A stretch of 64,000 nucleotides of DNA from Herbidospora cretacea (GTDB taxonomy: Bacteria; Actinomycetota; Actinomycetes; Streptosporangiales; Streptosporangiaceae). The stretch lies in the NCBI RefSeq assembly GCF_001570605.1, contig NZ_BBXG01000001.1, positions 372,001 to 436,000 on the forward strand, in the 5' to 3' direction. The notes below the pieces were generated by a model, which was not told where the DNA came from, made no database searches, and saw only the letters and a list, made by a program, of their open reading frames with translations. The translations under genes were made by a program, and so were the position numbers. Each line of letters starts with the position of its first letter. Position 1 is the stretch's first letter. Positions 8,652-20,200 of the stretch are shown in pieces.

Positions 8652-9713
8652 TCAGCCTCCTGAGCCCGCGCGGTTGGCGCGGATGAGCAGCCAGAGCAGG
8701 ATCGGGGCGCCGAGCACGCCCGTGACGATGCCGACCGGCAGTTCCATCGGGAACAGCCGGGCGGCGGCGAAGTCGGAGCCGGTCACGAACAGCGCGCCGG
8801 TCAGGCCCGCCGCCAGCGGGGGAGGCCAGGCGGTGCCGGCCAGGCGCTGGGCGATCTGGGGGCCGGCCAGGGCGACGAAGGCGATGGGGCCGCCGGCCGC
8901 CGTGCCGAACGCGACCAGGCCGACGCCGGTGACGAGCAGGGCCAGCCGGACGAACTGGACTCTCGTCCCCAGGCCGACGGCCACGTCGTCGCCGAGCTGG
9001 AGGGTGCGGGTCAGGCGGCCGAGCGCCAGGGCGAGCGGCACCAGGACGGCCATGGTGATCGCCAGCGGGAGGGCCTGGGACCAGTCGCGGCCGTTGAGGT
9101 TGCCGGTGAGCCAGCCCAGGGCGGCGTGCGCCTGGAACTGCATGCCGCGGGCGATCAGGTAGTCGGTGGCAGACAGGGCCATCCACTGGAGGCCGATGCC
9201 GACCAGGATGATGCGGTAGCCGGTGGTGCCGCGCCGCCAGGCCAGCACGTACACGAGGAAGGCCATGACGAACGTGCCGGCCAGGCCGAGGAACTGGGTG
9301 CCGACCGTGCCGGTCCAGCCGAAGACGATCCCGGCGACGACGGCCAGGCCGGCGCCCTGGGTGAAGCCGATCATGTCCGGGCTGGCCAGCGGGTTGCGCG
9401 TCATCGTCTGGAAGATCGCCCCCGACAGGCCGAAGGCGAACCCGACCAGGACGCCGACGACGGCCCGGGGCAGCCGGAGCTCCTGCACGATCAGCAGCGT
9501 GCCGGGGTCGCCGACGCCGACGACGGCCCGCATGGCGTCGGTGAAGGAGATGGGGAAGTCGCCGATCGACACCGACCAGGCGACCAGCAGGAACGTCGCG
9601 GCGGCCAGGGCCGCGCAGACGGTGATCAGGCGGGGGCGCAGCCGCCCGGAGACGGGCACCCTCCCAAGCCGGAAGTGCGCGCCGCTCCCGGGCTCGACGG
9701 TCTTGGTCGCCAT
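8652..9713 (-). CDS. FecCD-family iron-siderophore permease (second of pair)
   Basis: 353 residues with many hydrophobic helices typical of the FecCD/BtuC permeases. Family motifs seen: TRNPLASPDMIGFTQGAG near residue 108 (the conserved NPLA-P block), GRLTRTLQLGDDVAVGLG, and AAGGPIAFVALAGPQIAQRL near residue 287, the coupling-helix region that contacts the ATPase. It should form a heterodimeric channel with the next upstream permease in the cytoplasmic membrane. Its ATG follows the upstream stop by one base, and the FecE-type ATPase begins a few bases after its end. Periplasmic-type binding protein is not adjacent but lies at 40.5-41.6 kb. Confidence 0.92.
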   Translation of the reverse strand: MATKTVEPGSGAHFRLGRVPVSGRLRPRLITVCAALAAATFLLVAWSVSIGDFPISFTDAMRAVVGVGDPGTLLIVQELRLPRAVVGVLVGFAFGLSGAIFQTMTRNPLASPDMIGFTQGAGLAVVAGIVFGWTGTVGTQFLGLAGTFVMAFLVYVLAWRRGTTGYRIILVGIGLQWMALSATDYLIARGMQFQAHAALGWLTGNLNGRDWSQALPLAITMAVLVPLALALGRLTRTLQLGDDVAVGLGTRVQFVRLALLVTGVGLVAFGTAAGGPIAFVALAGPQIAQRLAGTAWPPPLAAGLTGALFVTGSDFAAARLFPMELPVGIVTGVLGAPILLWLLIRANRAGSGG

Positions 9714-9714
9714 G

Positions 9715-10764
9715 TCAGACCTCCGCCAGTTTCCTGCGGCGGACCAGCATGATGAAGAACGGGCCGCCCAGGAACGCGATCAGCACCCCCGCCTGCACCT
9801 CGATCGGCCTGGCGATCAACCGGCCGACGATGTCGGCCGCGATCAGCAGCGTGGGGGCGATCAGCGCCGACAGCGGCAGCAGCCACCGGTGGTCGGGGCC
9901 GAGCCCGGCCGACTGGGCCAGCGCCCGAGCCACGTGCGGCACGACCAGGCCGATGAAGACGACCGGGCCGATCGCGGCGACGGCCGAGCCGGTCAGCAGC
10001 ATGATGGCGACCACGCCCTGGGTCCGGACCAGCGCCAGGTTGCGGCCCAGCGACGTGGCCACGTCGTCGCCCAGCGCGAGGCTGTTCAGGGCCGGGGCCG
10101 ACGCGAAGGCCAGGAGAGAGCCGACCACCACGAACGGGAGGATCTGGACGGCCACGTCGCCGTTCAGCCCGGCGAGCGAGCCCGCCGACCAGAAGCGGTA
10201 GCGGTCGAGGGCCTCGATGTCCATGAGGACCATCGCGCTGGTCATCGAGCCCAGGAACGCGGTCACGGCGATGCCGGCCAGGGCGAGTTTCACCGGGGTG
10301 AGGCCCGAGCGGCCCATGCGGCCCAGCACGAACACCACGACGCTGGCCGCCGCCGCTCCCAGCAGGGCGAACCAGATGAAGCCGTACAGGGTCGCGATGC
10401 CGAAGGCGACGATCGAGACGACGATGCCGAACGACGCGCCGGCGCTGACCCCGAGCAGGCCCGGGTCGGCGAGCGGGTTGCGGGTGAGCGCCTGCATCAG
10501 GGTGCCGCCGAGGCCCAGGGCGAGGCCGGTGGTCAGGCCGATGGCGGTGCGCGGGCCGCGGACCGACCAGACGACGTTCTCGACGTTCGACGGCACGTCG
10601 CCCCCGGTGAGGGCGGCGACGACCTGGCCGAGGGGGACGGCGAGCGCGCCCAGGGCGAGGGAGAGCAGGCAGACGAGGACGAGCAGGGCGACCAGCAGGG
10701 TCACGAGCAGCGCGGGCCGGACCCCGGGAGGTGACTTACTGGGAGTAACTGAACCGATCGCCAC
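9715..10764 (-). CDS. FecCD-family iron-siderophore permease (first of pair)
   Basis: 349 residues, membrane protein of the FecCD/BtuC family. It has the TRNPLADPGLLGVSAGASFG block near residue 115, the LGDDVATSLGRN segment near residue 232 and the AIGPVVFIGLVVPHVAR coupling-helix block near residue 268. It partners the downstream permease for import of a ferric hydroxamate. It is the first gene of the leftward uptake operon, 10 bases or so from an iron box, and is divergent from the NRPS. Confidence 0.92.
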   Translation of the reverse strand: MAIGSVTPSKSPPGVRPALLVTLLVALLVLVCLLSLALGALAVPLGQVVAALTGGDVPSNVENVVWSVRGPRTAIGLTTGLALGLGGTLMQALTRNPLADPGLLGVSAGASFGIVVSIVAFGIATLYGFIWFALLGAAAASVVVFVLGRMGRSGLTPVKLALAGIAVTAFLGSMTSAMVLMDIEALDRYRFWSAGSLAGLNGDVAVQILPFVVVGSLLAFASAPALNSLALGDDVATSLGRNLALVRTQGVVAIMLLTGSAVAAIGPVVFIGLVVPHVARALAQSAGLGPDHRWLLPLSALIAPTLLIAADIVGRLIARPIEVQAGVLIAFLGGPFFIMLVRRRKLAEV

Positions 10765-10775
10765 GAATCCTCATC

Positions 10776-10794
10776 TTAGGTTAGGCAGCCCTTA
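10776..10794. promoter_or_regulatory. Iron box upstream of the siderophore uptake operon
   Basis: TTAGGTTAGGCAGCCCTTA keeps the full left half of the consensus TTAGGTTAGGCTAACCTAA and matches 15 of 19 positions. It lies 12 bases upstream of the first permease start and in the same intergenic region as the NRPS promoter. Confidence 0.78.
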
Positions 10795-10832
10795 ACTCTA
10801 GCGCCCGGGTTTAGGTATCCTTTCCCAGGAAC

Positions 10833-10851
10833 TTAGGTAATGCTTACCTTA
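10833..10851. promoter_or_regulatory. Iron box upstream of the NRPS gene
   Basis: TTAGGTAATGCTTACCTTA matches 15 of 19 consensus positions and is itself a good dyad (TAGGTAA/TTACCT). It overlaps an upstream in-frame ATG at 10,840, which argues that this ATG is promoter rather than the translation start and that the GTG at 10,888 is used. Confidence 0.8.
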
Positions 10852-10887
10852 GTAGTGGTGTCCATGGTTTGGGAGGCTCGGTCTTTC

Positions 10888-13800
10888 GTGTCCGCTATCG
10901 ATCAGTCGGCGGTTTTCTGGCGCCAGCGCCTGACCCCTCTTCCCCAGCGGCTCACTCTCCCGGTGGACACGGCTCTCCCGCCCGGACCCCGGCAGGGGCG
11001 GCGGCCCCTTCCCGCCGTCCCCGAGGCGACCGGGCTGGCCGCCGTCGCGGCCCTGCTGCACCGCTACAGCGGCGCCACCGACTTATTGATCGGGTACGAC
11101 ACCCTCCCGCTCCGCCTGACCGTCACCCCCTCGACCCCGTTCGAGGATCTTGTACGCAGCGTCACCGCCGCCCTCGAGGAGGCCCGAGCCCACGGCCGCC
11201 CCGAGGAACTCCCCGAGGTCGCCGTCTCGGTCGGCCCCTGGCCCCGGCCCGCCGAGCTCACGGTGACCTTCGACCGGGGCGAGGTCGTCTTCGACGGGCC
11301 CGGCGACCCCGCCCACCTCGCCACCCTGCTGGCGAGCGCGCTCGCCGACCCGCGCACCCCCGTCGCCGACCTCGGCCTGCTCCCCGCCGAGGAGAGGGCG
11401 CGCATCCTCGACGGCTGGAACCGGACGGCGCACGCCGTGCCGCTGCGCACCTGGCCCGCCATGTTCGCCGACCAAGTCGCCGCCAGGCCCGACGAGACCG
11501 CCCTGGTCTTCGAGGACCAGTCGCTCACCTACGCCCAGCTCGACGAGCGCGCCAACCGCCTCGCGCACGCCCTCATCGCGCGCGGCGCGGGGCCGGAGAA
11601 GGTCGTCGCGCTGGCGGTGCCGAGGTCGCTGGACCTGATCGTGGCCGAGGTCGCGGTGCTCAAGTCGGGCGCGGCCTACCTGCCGGTCGACACCGACTAC
11701 CCGCCGGACCGCGTCGCCTACATGCTCCAGGACGCCGGGCCGGTCTGCATGGTCACCACCGCCGAGACCGCCGAACCGGGCGCTTTCGTGCTGGACGCGG
11801 CGGAGACCGTACGGGAACTGGAGGACAGGCCGGCCACCGAGCCGGTGACCGATCTCACGGTCGACAACGCGGCCTACGTCATCTACACCTCCGGCTCCAC
11901 CGGGCGGCCCAAGGGCGTCGTGCTGTCGCACGCGGGCGTGGCCAAGCTGGTCGCCACCCAGATCGAGCGGTTCGGCATCGGCCCGCACAGCCGGGTGCTC
12001 CAGTTCGCCTCGCCGTCGTTCGACGTCGCCTTCTGGGACCTGTGCCTCGGGCTGCTCTCGGGTGGACGTCTGGTCGTCGTCCCCTCGGAGCGCCGGGTCC
12101 CCGGCCGCCCGCTGGCCGACTACGCGCACGCCCACGGCGTCACCTTCATGATCCTGCCGCCCGCGCTGCTCGACGCGATGCCCGCCGACGTCACGCTGCC
12201 CCCGGCGACGCTGCTCGCGGGCACCGAGCGGGTCTCGCCCGAGCTGGTCAACCGCTACGCGCGCGGCCGGATGATGTTCAACGCCTACGGCCCGACCGAG
12301 GCCACCACCAACTCCACGCTCGGCCTCTGCGACCCGGACATCGCGCCGGGCTCCATCGTGCCGATCGGCGTCCCCGACCCGGGGACCCGCGCCTACGTCC
12401 TCGACGACCGCCTCAGGCCGGTCCCGGCGGGGGTCCCGGGCGAGCTGTATCTCGCCGGCGAGGGGCTCGCGCGCGGCTACCTCGGACGGCCGGCGCTGAC
12501 CGCCGAGAGGTTCGTGGCCGACCCGTTCGGCGGGCCGGGGGAGCGGCTCTACCGGACCGGCGACCTGGTCAGGTGGCGGTCTGACGGCCGTCTGGAGTTC
12601 CTCGGGCGGGTCGACTCCCAGGTCAAGATCCGCGGGTTCCGCATCGAGCCCGGCGAGATCGAGTCGGTGCTGCGCGCCCACCCCGCCGTCGAGCAGGCCG
12701 CCGTCGTGGTCCGCGAGGACCGGCCGGGCGACCGCAGGCTGGCGGCCTACGTCGTGCCGTCCCTCGACGCGGGCGCGAGCGTCGAGGAGTGGAAGGACCT
12801 GCACGAACTCCTCTACTCCGCGGCGGCCGGCGACGGCTTCGCCGGGTGGAACAGCATGTACGACGGCCTCCCGATCCCCCTGGAGGAGATGCGCGAATGG
12901 CGGGACGCGACCGTCGCGCGCATCGAGGAGCTCGCCCCCGCCAGGGTCCTGGAGATCGGCGTCGGCAGCGGCCTCATCCTGTCCCGGGTCGCGCCCGCCG
13001 CCGAGGCCTACTGGGCGACCGACCTCTCGGAGGAGGCGGTCGCCGCCCTCCGCGAGCGCCTCGACCCGGCGCTGGCCGGGAAGGTCCGGCTCAGCGCCCA
13101 GCCCGCCGACGACGTCACCGGCCTGCCCGAGGGCTTCTTCGACCTCGTCGTGGTCAACTCGGTCGCGCAGTACTTCCCCGACGCCGATTATCTGAAGCGG
13201 GTCATCCGCCAGGCCGGCCGGCTGCTCGCCCCCGGCGGGGCGGTCTTCGTCGGCGACGTGCGCAACCTCCGGCTCCTGCGCACGCTGCGGGCCGCCGTGG
13301 AGACCCGCCGCCACCCCGACGACAAGCAGGCGATCCAGGCGGCGACCGGCCGTTCGGTGCTCTGGGAGGGCGAACTGCTCCTCGACCCCGACTTCTTCGC
13401 CACCCTCGACGGCTTCACCGCCGACATCCGGGTCAAGCGGGCCCGCGCGCACAACGAGCTGTCCCGCTACCGCTACGACGTCGTCCTGCGGCCGGGCGCC
13501 GCCCAGCCGGTGGCCGAGCAGGTCGTCCGGTGGACCGGCCCCGGCTTCGCCCTCGCCGACAACCTGCGCGTGACCGGCATCCCCAACGCCCGCCTCACCC
13601 AGGACCTCACGGCGCTCTACGCCGTCGACGACACCAGCCGCCCGGCCGCCGCCGAGGGCGTCGACCCCGAGGACCTGCACGCCTACGCCGAGTCGCAGGG
13701 CTACCGGGTCACCGTCACCTGGGACGGCGACGCCGACGACGGCTCCCTCGACGCGGTCTTCACCCGTGGGGAACCCCGCGCGATCTACCGCCCCTCCGGC

Positions 13801-14230
13801 GGGTTCCCGCTCGCCAACCGGCCCGCCCCCTTCCGGGACGTGACCGCGCTGATGCGGGTCCTGCGGGCGCACGCCGCCGAGTTCCTGCCCGACTACATGG
13901 TCCCGGCCGCCTTCACCCCGCTCGACCGGCTCCCCGTCAACACCAGCGGCAAGATCGACGCCGCCGCGCTCCCCGCCCCCGACTACGCCGCCCTCAGCTC
14001 CGGGCGCGCCCCGCGCGACCCCCGCGAGGAGCTCCTGTGCGCGCTGTTCGCCGAGGCGCTCGGCGTCCCGGGCGTCACCGTCGACGACGACTTCTTCGCC
14101 TTGGGCGGCGACAGCATCACCGCCATCCGGGTGCTCGCCGGGGCCCGCGCCGCCGGGCTGCGGCTGACCTCCCGGGACGTCTTCCGCCACCGCACGGTCG
14201 CCGGACTGGCCGGGGTCGTGGCCGACCTGG
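10888..14230 (+). other. NRPS module 1: truncated C - A1(MT) - T1
   Basis: Residues 1-180 resemble only the C-terminal part of a condensation domain and contain no HHxxxDG, so this is a starter-type module. A1 core motifs [11 protein letters not shown] (near residue 334) and YRTGDLVRW (near 555) are intact. Between the A8 motif and NTSGKID (near 1018) lies a methyltransferase of about 240 residues with SAM motif VLEIGVGSG near residue 688. The pocket I read is D-V-W-I-L-A-A-T-N, which I cannot assign; position 1 of hydroxamate siderophores is often formyl-hydroxyornithine. T1 has the GGDS motif. Confidence 0.75.
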
Positions 14231-17200
14231 GCGCCGGGACCGCCGTGACGCTGGAGATCCCCGAGGGCGCCGACACGACCGGCCTCGACGTCGAGGAACT
14301 GCTGCCGCTGAGCCCCCTCCAGGAGGGCTTCTTCTTCCACTCGCTCGCCGACGACCACGACGCCTACGTGGTCCAGCAGGTCGTCGAGCTCGACGGCGAC
14401 GTCGACCCCGAGCGGCTCCGGCGGGCGGCGGAGAAGCTGGTCGCGCGGCACGCGCCGCTGCGGGCCTGTTTCCGGCCGGGGGCCGGCGGCCGTCCCGTGC
14501 AGGTCATCCTGCGGGAGACCGGGCTGCCCTGGCGGGAGGCCGCTCACGACGTCACCGCCGAGGAGCGGGCCCGCCCGTTCGACCTGGCCGACGCGCCGCT
14601 GCTGCGCTGCGCGCTGATCGGCGGCCGCAGGCTGGTCCTCACCTTCCACCACATCGTCGCCGACGGCTGGTCGCTGCCGGTGCTCCACCGGGAACTGCTC
14701 GCGCTCTACGCGGGCGAGGAGCTCGGGCCGGTCACGCCGTACCGGGAGTTCCTGCGCAGTCTCGCCGGACGCGACCGCGAGAGCGCCCTGACCGCCTGGG
14801 CGGAGGCGCTCGGCGGCCTCGACGAGCCCACCCGCATGGTCGCCGCGCCGCCCGCGCCGGTGGTCCCGGCCCACGTGCGGGTCGAGCTGGCCGAGGACGT
14901 CACCGAGCGGCTCGCCGCCCGCGCCCGGCAGCTCGGCGTGACGCTGAGCACCGTCGTCCAGGGCGCGTGGGGGCTGCTCCTCGGCCGCACGACCAGGCGG
15001 GACGACGTCGTCTTCGGCACCACCGTGTCGGGCCGCGACGCCGAGGTCGCCGGGATCGAGGACATGGCCGGCCTGTTCATCAACACGCTGCCGACCCGCT
15101 TCCGGTGGAGCCCCTCGGCGACGCTGGCCGACCTGCTGACCACGCTCCAAAACGAGCAGGCCGCCCTGCTCGACCACCAGCATGTCGGGCTGGCCGCGAT
15201 CCAGAAGGCCGCCGGGCGGGCGGGCGGCGGCGAGCTGTTCGACACGCTCGTGGTCTTCGAGAACTATCCGTCCAGCAGCGGCCTCACGGCGGGCGGGATC
15301 CGCGTCGCGGGCGCGGAGTTCCACGACACCGTGCACTATCCGCTCGCGCTGATCGTCAAGCCCGGCCGCCGCCTCGACCTGCGGCTGAAGTTCCACGACG
15401 GCCGGGTGCCCCGCGCCGGCGCCGAAGGGGTCGCCGACCGGCTGGCCCGCCTGCTCACCGCCGTCGCCACCGACCCCGGCCAGCGCGTGGCGCGCGTCGA
15501 CCTGGCCGAGGACCCCGGCCCCCAGCAGGGCGAGACCGTCGAGCTTCCGAAGATCACTTTGACGGAACGCATCTCGGCACAGGCCGCCCGGACCCCGCAC
15601 GCCCTCGCGGTCGTGTACAACACCACGCAGCTCACCTACGCCGAACTCGACGCCCGCGCGACCGAGCTCGCGGCCAGGCTTCACGCGGGGCGCGGGGACA
15701 TCGTGGCCGTGGCGGTGCCGCGTTCGGAGCAGCTCATGATCGCGCTCCTGGCGGTGCTGAAGTCGGGCGCGGCCTACCTGCCCATCGACACCGGCTACCC
15801 GGCCGACCGCATCGACCACATGCTGACCGACAGCGGCGCGACGACGGTCATCCGAGGGCGAGAGCTGAATGTCGAAATTTCGCGGAGCTCGGGCGGCGAA
15901 AGCTGCCCGACCCAGCCCCAGGCCCCCGCTCCGGCTCAGGACCCGGCGCCCGTTTTCGATCAGGCTCGCCCCGGCGACCCGGCCTACCTGATCTACACCT
16001 CCGGTTCCACCGGGCGGCCCAAGGGGGCGGTGGTCTCCCACGAGGCCATCGTCAACCGGCTCGCCTGGATGCAGGCCGCCTACCCGCTCACCCCCGGCGA
16101 CCGGATCCTCCAGAAGACCCCCGCCAGCTTCGACGTCTCGGTGTGGGAGTTCTTCTGGGCGCTCTGCGAGGGCGCGGCGGTCGTGTTCGCCAAGCCCGAC
16201 GGGCACCACGACCCCGCCTACCTCGCCGAACTGATCAGCGCCGAGCGCGTCACCACGATGCACTTCGTGCCGTCGATGCTGGAGGCGTTCCTCGCCGCGC
16301 CCGAGATCACCGCCGACCCGGCGTGGAGCGCCTCCCTCAGGCGGGTGTTCTCCTCGGGCGAGGCCCTCCCCGGCCAGGCCGCCCGCCGCTGGACCGACCT
16401 GACCGGCGTCCCCCTCCACAACCTCTACGGCCCGACCGAAGCCGCCGTCGACGTCACCTTCCACCCGTACACGCGGGAGGAGAACGACGTCACGGTCCCC
16501 ATCGGGAAGCCGGTCTGGAACACCGGGCTCCGGGTGCTCGACACCTGTCTGCGGCCCGTCCCCGACGGCGTCCCCGGCGAGCTCTACCTGACCGGGGTCC
16601 AGCTCGCCATCGGCTACCACGGCCGTCCCGGGCTGACCGCCGAGCGGTTCGTCGCCGACCCCTTCGGCAGCGGCGGGCGCATGTACCGCACCGGCGACCT
16701 CGTCTCGCGCCGCCCCGACGGCACGATCGACTACCTGGGGCGCACCGACCGCCAGGTCAAGCTGCGCGGCAACCGCATCGAACCCGGCGAGGTCGAAGCC
16801 GCCCTGGCCGCCGTCGACGGGGTCGCCCGCGCGGCCGTCACGATCAGGGCCGGCGCCCTGGTGGCCTACGTCGTGGGCGACGTCACCGAGGACGAGGTCA
16901 GACAGGCCGTCTCGGAGCGGCTTCCGGCCGCCATGGCGCCGGCGGCGTACATGATCATGGATGCTCTTCCGCTGACCCCCAGCGGGAAGCTCGACCGCGA
17001 CGCCCTGCCCGCGCCCTCGGCGCGCAGGGCGGCGGCCCGCGCGGCCGGGAACCCGCGCGAGGAGCTGCTGACCGCGATCTTCGCCGAGGTGCTGAAGCTC
17101 GGCGAGGTCGGCGCCGACGACGACTTCTTCCTGCTCGGCGGCGACAGCATCAGCTCGATCGGCGTCTCCAGCCGGGCCCGCGCGGCCGGTCTGGCCGTCA

Positions 17201-20200
17201 GCCCCCGCGACGTCTTCGACCACCGCACCCCGGCCGCGCTGGCCGCGAACGCCGGAGCGGTGACGGCCGTCGCGCTGGCGGCCTCGGAGCTGGACCTGAC
17301 CGAGGAGGAGCGCGCCAGGCTCGGCGACCTGGAGGTGTGGCCGCTGGCCCCGCTCCAGGAGGGCCTGTTCTTCCACTCGAACTTCGACGACGGCGACCTC
17401 GACGTCTACACCGTCCACGAGACCTTCGACCTGGACCGCCGCCTCGACCCCGACCGGCTCCGCGCGGCGATCGAGGCGCTGCTGGAGGCGACGCCGGGCC
17501 TGCGGGCCGGTTTCACCAGCGACGGCCTGCGCCGGCCGGTGCAGTTCATCGCGACCGGCTACGAGATCCCGCTGGAGGTGCACGACGACCCGGAGGACCT
17601 CGACGCCCTCATGCGGGCCGAGCGCCTCAAGCGGTTCGACCTCGACCGGCCGGTTTTGTTCCGCGTCCTGCTCATCCGCCTGCCCGACCGCGACCGCCTC
17701 GTCATCGGCCGCCACCTGCTCCTCTGGGACGGCTGGTCGGCCTGGCTGTTCCTCGACCGCCTCTTCTCCCTGTACGACGACCCCGCCCGGGAGCCCGCGC
17801 GGAGCAGCTACCGCGACTACCTGACCTGGCTCGACAACCAGGACACCGCCGTCGCGACCGCCGCCTGGCGCACGGCCCTGGCGGGCCTCGACGAGCCGAC
17901 CCTGCTCGCGCCGGGCGACCACGACCCGGTCATCCCCGAGCAGCTCGACCGCGACCTGCCCGGCACGCTGCGCGAGGTCGCCCGGGGGCAGGGCCTCACG
18001 CTGAACACCCTGTTCACCACCGCCTGGGGTCTCACGCTGGCCAGCGTCACCGGCCGGAGCGACGTCGTGTTCGGCACCACCGTCGCCGGACGCCCGTCCG
18101 AGGTCCCCGACGTCGAGAACGTCATCGGCCTGTTCCTCAACACCGTCCCGGCCCGCATCGCCTTCGACCCGGCCGAGCCCGTCGGCGCGCTGCTCCGGCG
18201 GGTGCAGGACGAACGCCTCGCGCTGATGCCGCACGAGTGGCTCGGCCTCGGCGTCGTCCAGGCCGAGACCGGGCACCGCAGGCTGTTCGACACGCTGTTC
18301 GTCATGCGCGACGGCGACACCCGGGAACGCCTCGCCGACCTGCGCGACCGCCACGGCGCGACCGCCGTCGCCAACGTCGACGCGACCCACTACCCGGTCA
18401 ACCTGATCGTCACGCCGGGCGAGCCGACCAGGGTCACCCTGGCCTACCGCCCCGACCTGATCTCCGAGGGGTACGCCGCCGGCCTGCTCGACCGCTTCGC
18501 CCTGATCGTCACGCGGCTGGCCGCCGACTTCACCGCCCCGGCCGGGCGTCTCGACACCTCGCTGCCGGGCGAGACCGCCGACCCTCACGAGAACCGCGTC
18601 GAGGAGCCCACCGACACCGTCGCCGACCTGCTGGCCGCCCAGGCCCGCCGGACCCCCGACGCCACGGCGCTGGTCTACGGCGAGGTCACCGTCACCTACG
18701 CCGAGCTCGACGCGCGGATCAACCGCATCGCCCGCCTGCTGATCGGCTGCGGCGCCGAGCCGGAGGCCGTCGTCGCGCTGGGCCTGCCCCGTTCGATCGA
18801 CATGGTGGCGGCGCTGTTCGCGGTGCTGCGGACCGGCGCGGCGTACCTGCCGCTGGAGCTCGACCACCCCGACGACCGCCTGGCCGCCATGCTCGACGAC
18901 GCCCGGCCGGTGGTCCTGGTCACCACGCCCGAGGTGTCGGCCCGGATCGCGGGCGACACGCCCCGGGTGTACCTCGACCGGCTGGAGGACCACGAGGCCG
19001 GCCCGGTCGAGGTCCAGTTCAGCCTCGAACACCCCGCCTACGTCATCTACACCTCCGGCTCGACCGGCCGCCCCAAGGGCGTCGTCACCCCCTACCGGGG
19101 CCTGACGAACATGCAGCTCAACCACCAGAGCGAGATCTTCGACCCGGCCGTGGCCTCGGCTGGTGGCCGCCGCCTGCGGATCGCCCACACGGTGTCGTTC
19201 GCGTTCGACATGTCGTGGGAGGAGCTCCTGTGGCTGGTCGAGGGCCATGAGGTGCACGTCTGCGACGAGGAGCTCCGCCGCGACGCCCTGGCGCTGGTCG
19301 CGTACTGCGAGGCGAACCGGATCGACGTCGTCAACGTCACCCCGACCTACGCCCACGTCCTCATCGAGGAGGGGCTGCTGGAGGGCCACCGGCCGCCGCT
19401 GGTGCTGCTCGGCGGCGAGGCCGTGTCCGACCACGTGTGGTCGGTGCTGCGCGACACCGAGAGGACCTACGGCTACAACCTCTACGGCCCGACCGAGTAC
19501 ACGATCAACACGCTCGGCGGCGGCACCCACGACAGCGACACCCCGACCGTCGGCACCCCCATCAGGGGCACCCGCGCGCACATCCTCGACGGCTGGCTCC
19601 GGCCGGTCCCCGAGGGCGTCGCGGGGGAGCTCTACATCTCCGGCATCGGCCTGGCGCGCGGCTACCTGCGCCGCCCCGGCCTGACCGCCGAACGCTTCGT
19701 CGCCGACCCGTTCGGGCTGCCCGGCGAGCGCATGTACCGCACCGGCGACCTGGTCAGACGGCGACCGGACGGCAACCTCGACTTCCTCGGCCGCACCGAC
19801 GACCAGGTGAAGATCCGCGGCCACCGCATCGAGCCGGGCGAGGTCGAGAGCGCGCTCACCCGCCTGCCGCAGGTGGCCCAGGCCGCCGTGGTCGTGCGCG
19901 ACGACCGCTTGGTGGCCTATCTCGTGCCCGCCCCGGGAGACCGCCGCGAGACCGAGAGCGACCAGATCGGCGAGTGGCAGGAGATCTACTCCGACGAGTA
20001 CGAGGAGATCGGCACCGCCGTCTGGACCGAGGACTTCGCCGGCTGGGACAGCTCCTACGACGGCGCCCCGATCCCGCTGGAGCACATGCGCGAATGGCGC
20101 GAGGCCACGGTCGACCGCATCCGTTCGCTGAACCCGCGCAACGTGCTGGAGATCGGCGTCGGCTCCGGCCTGCTGCTGTCGAGGCTCGCCCCCGAGGCCG

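Noticed and set aside
10840-10887. ATG at 10,840 as the NRPS start.
   Set aside because: It overlaps the iron box at 10,833 and has no ribosome site; GTG at 10,888 with GGGAGG upstream fits better.
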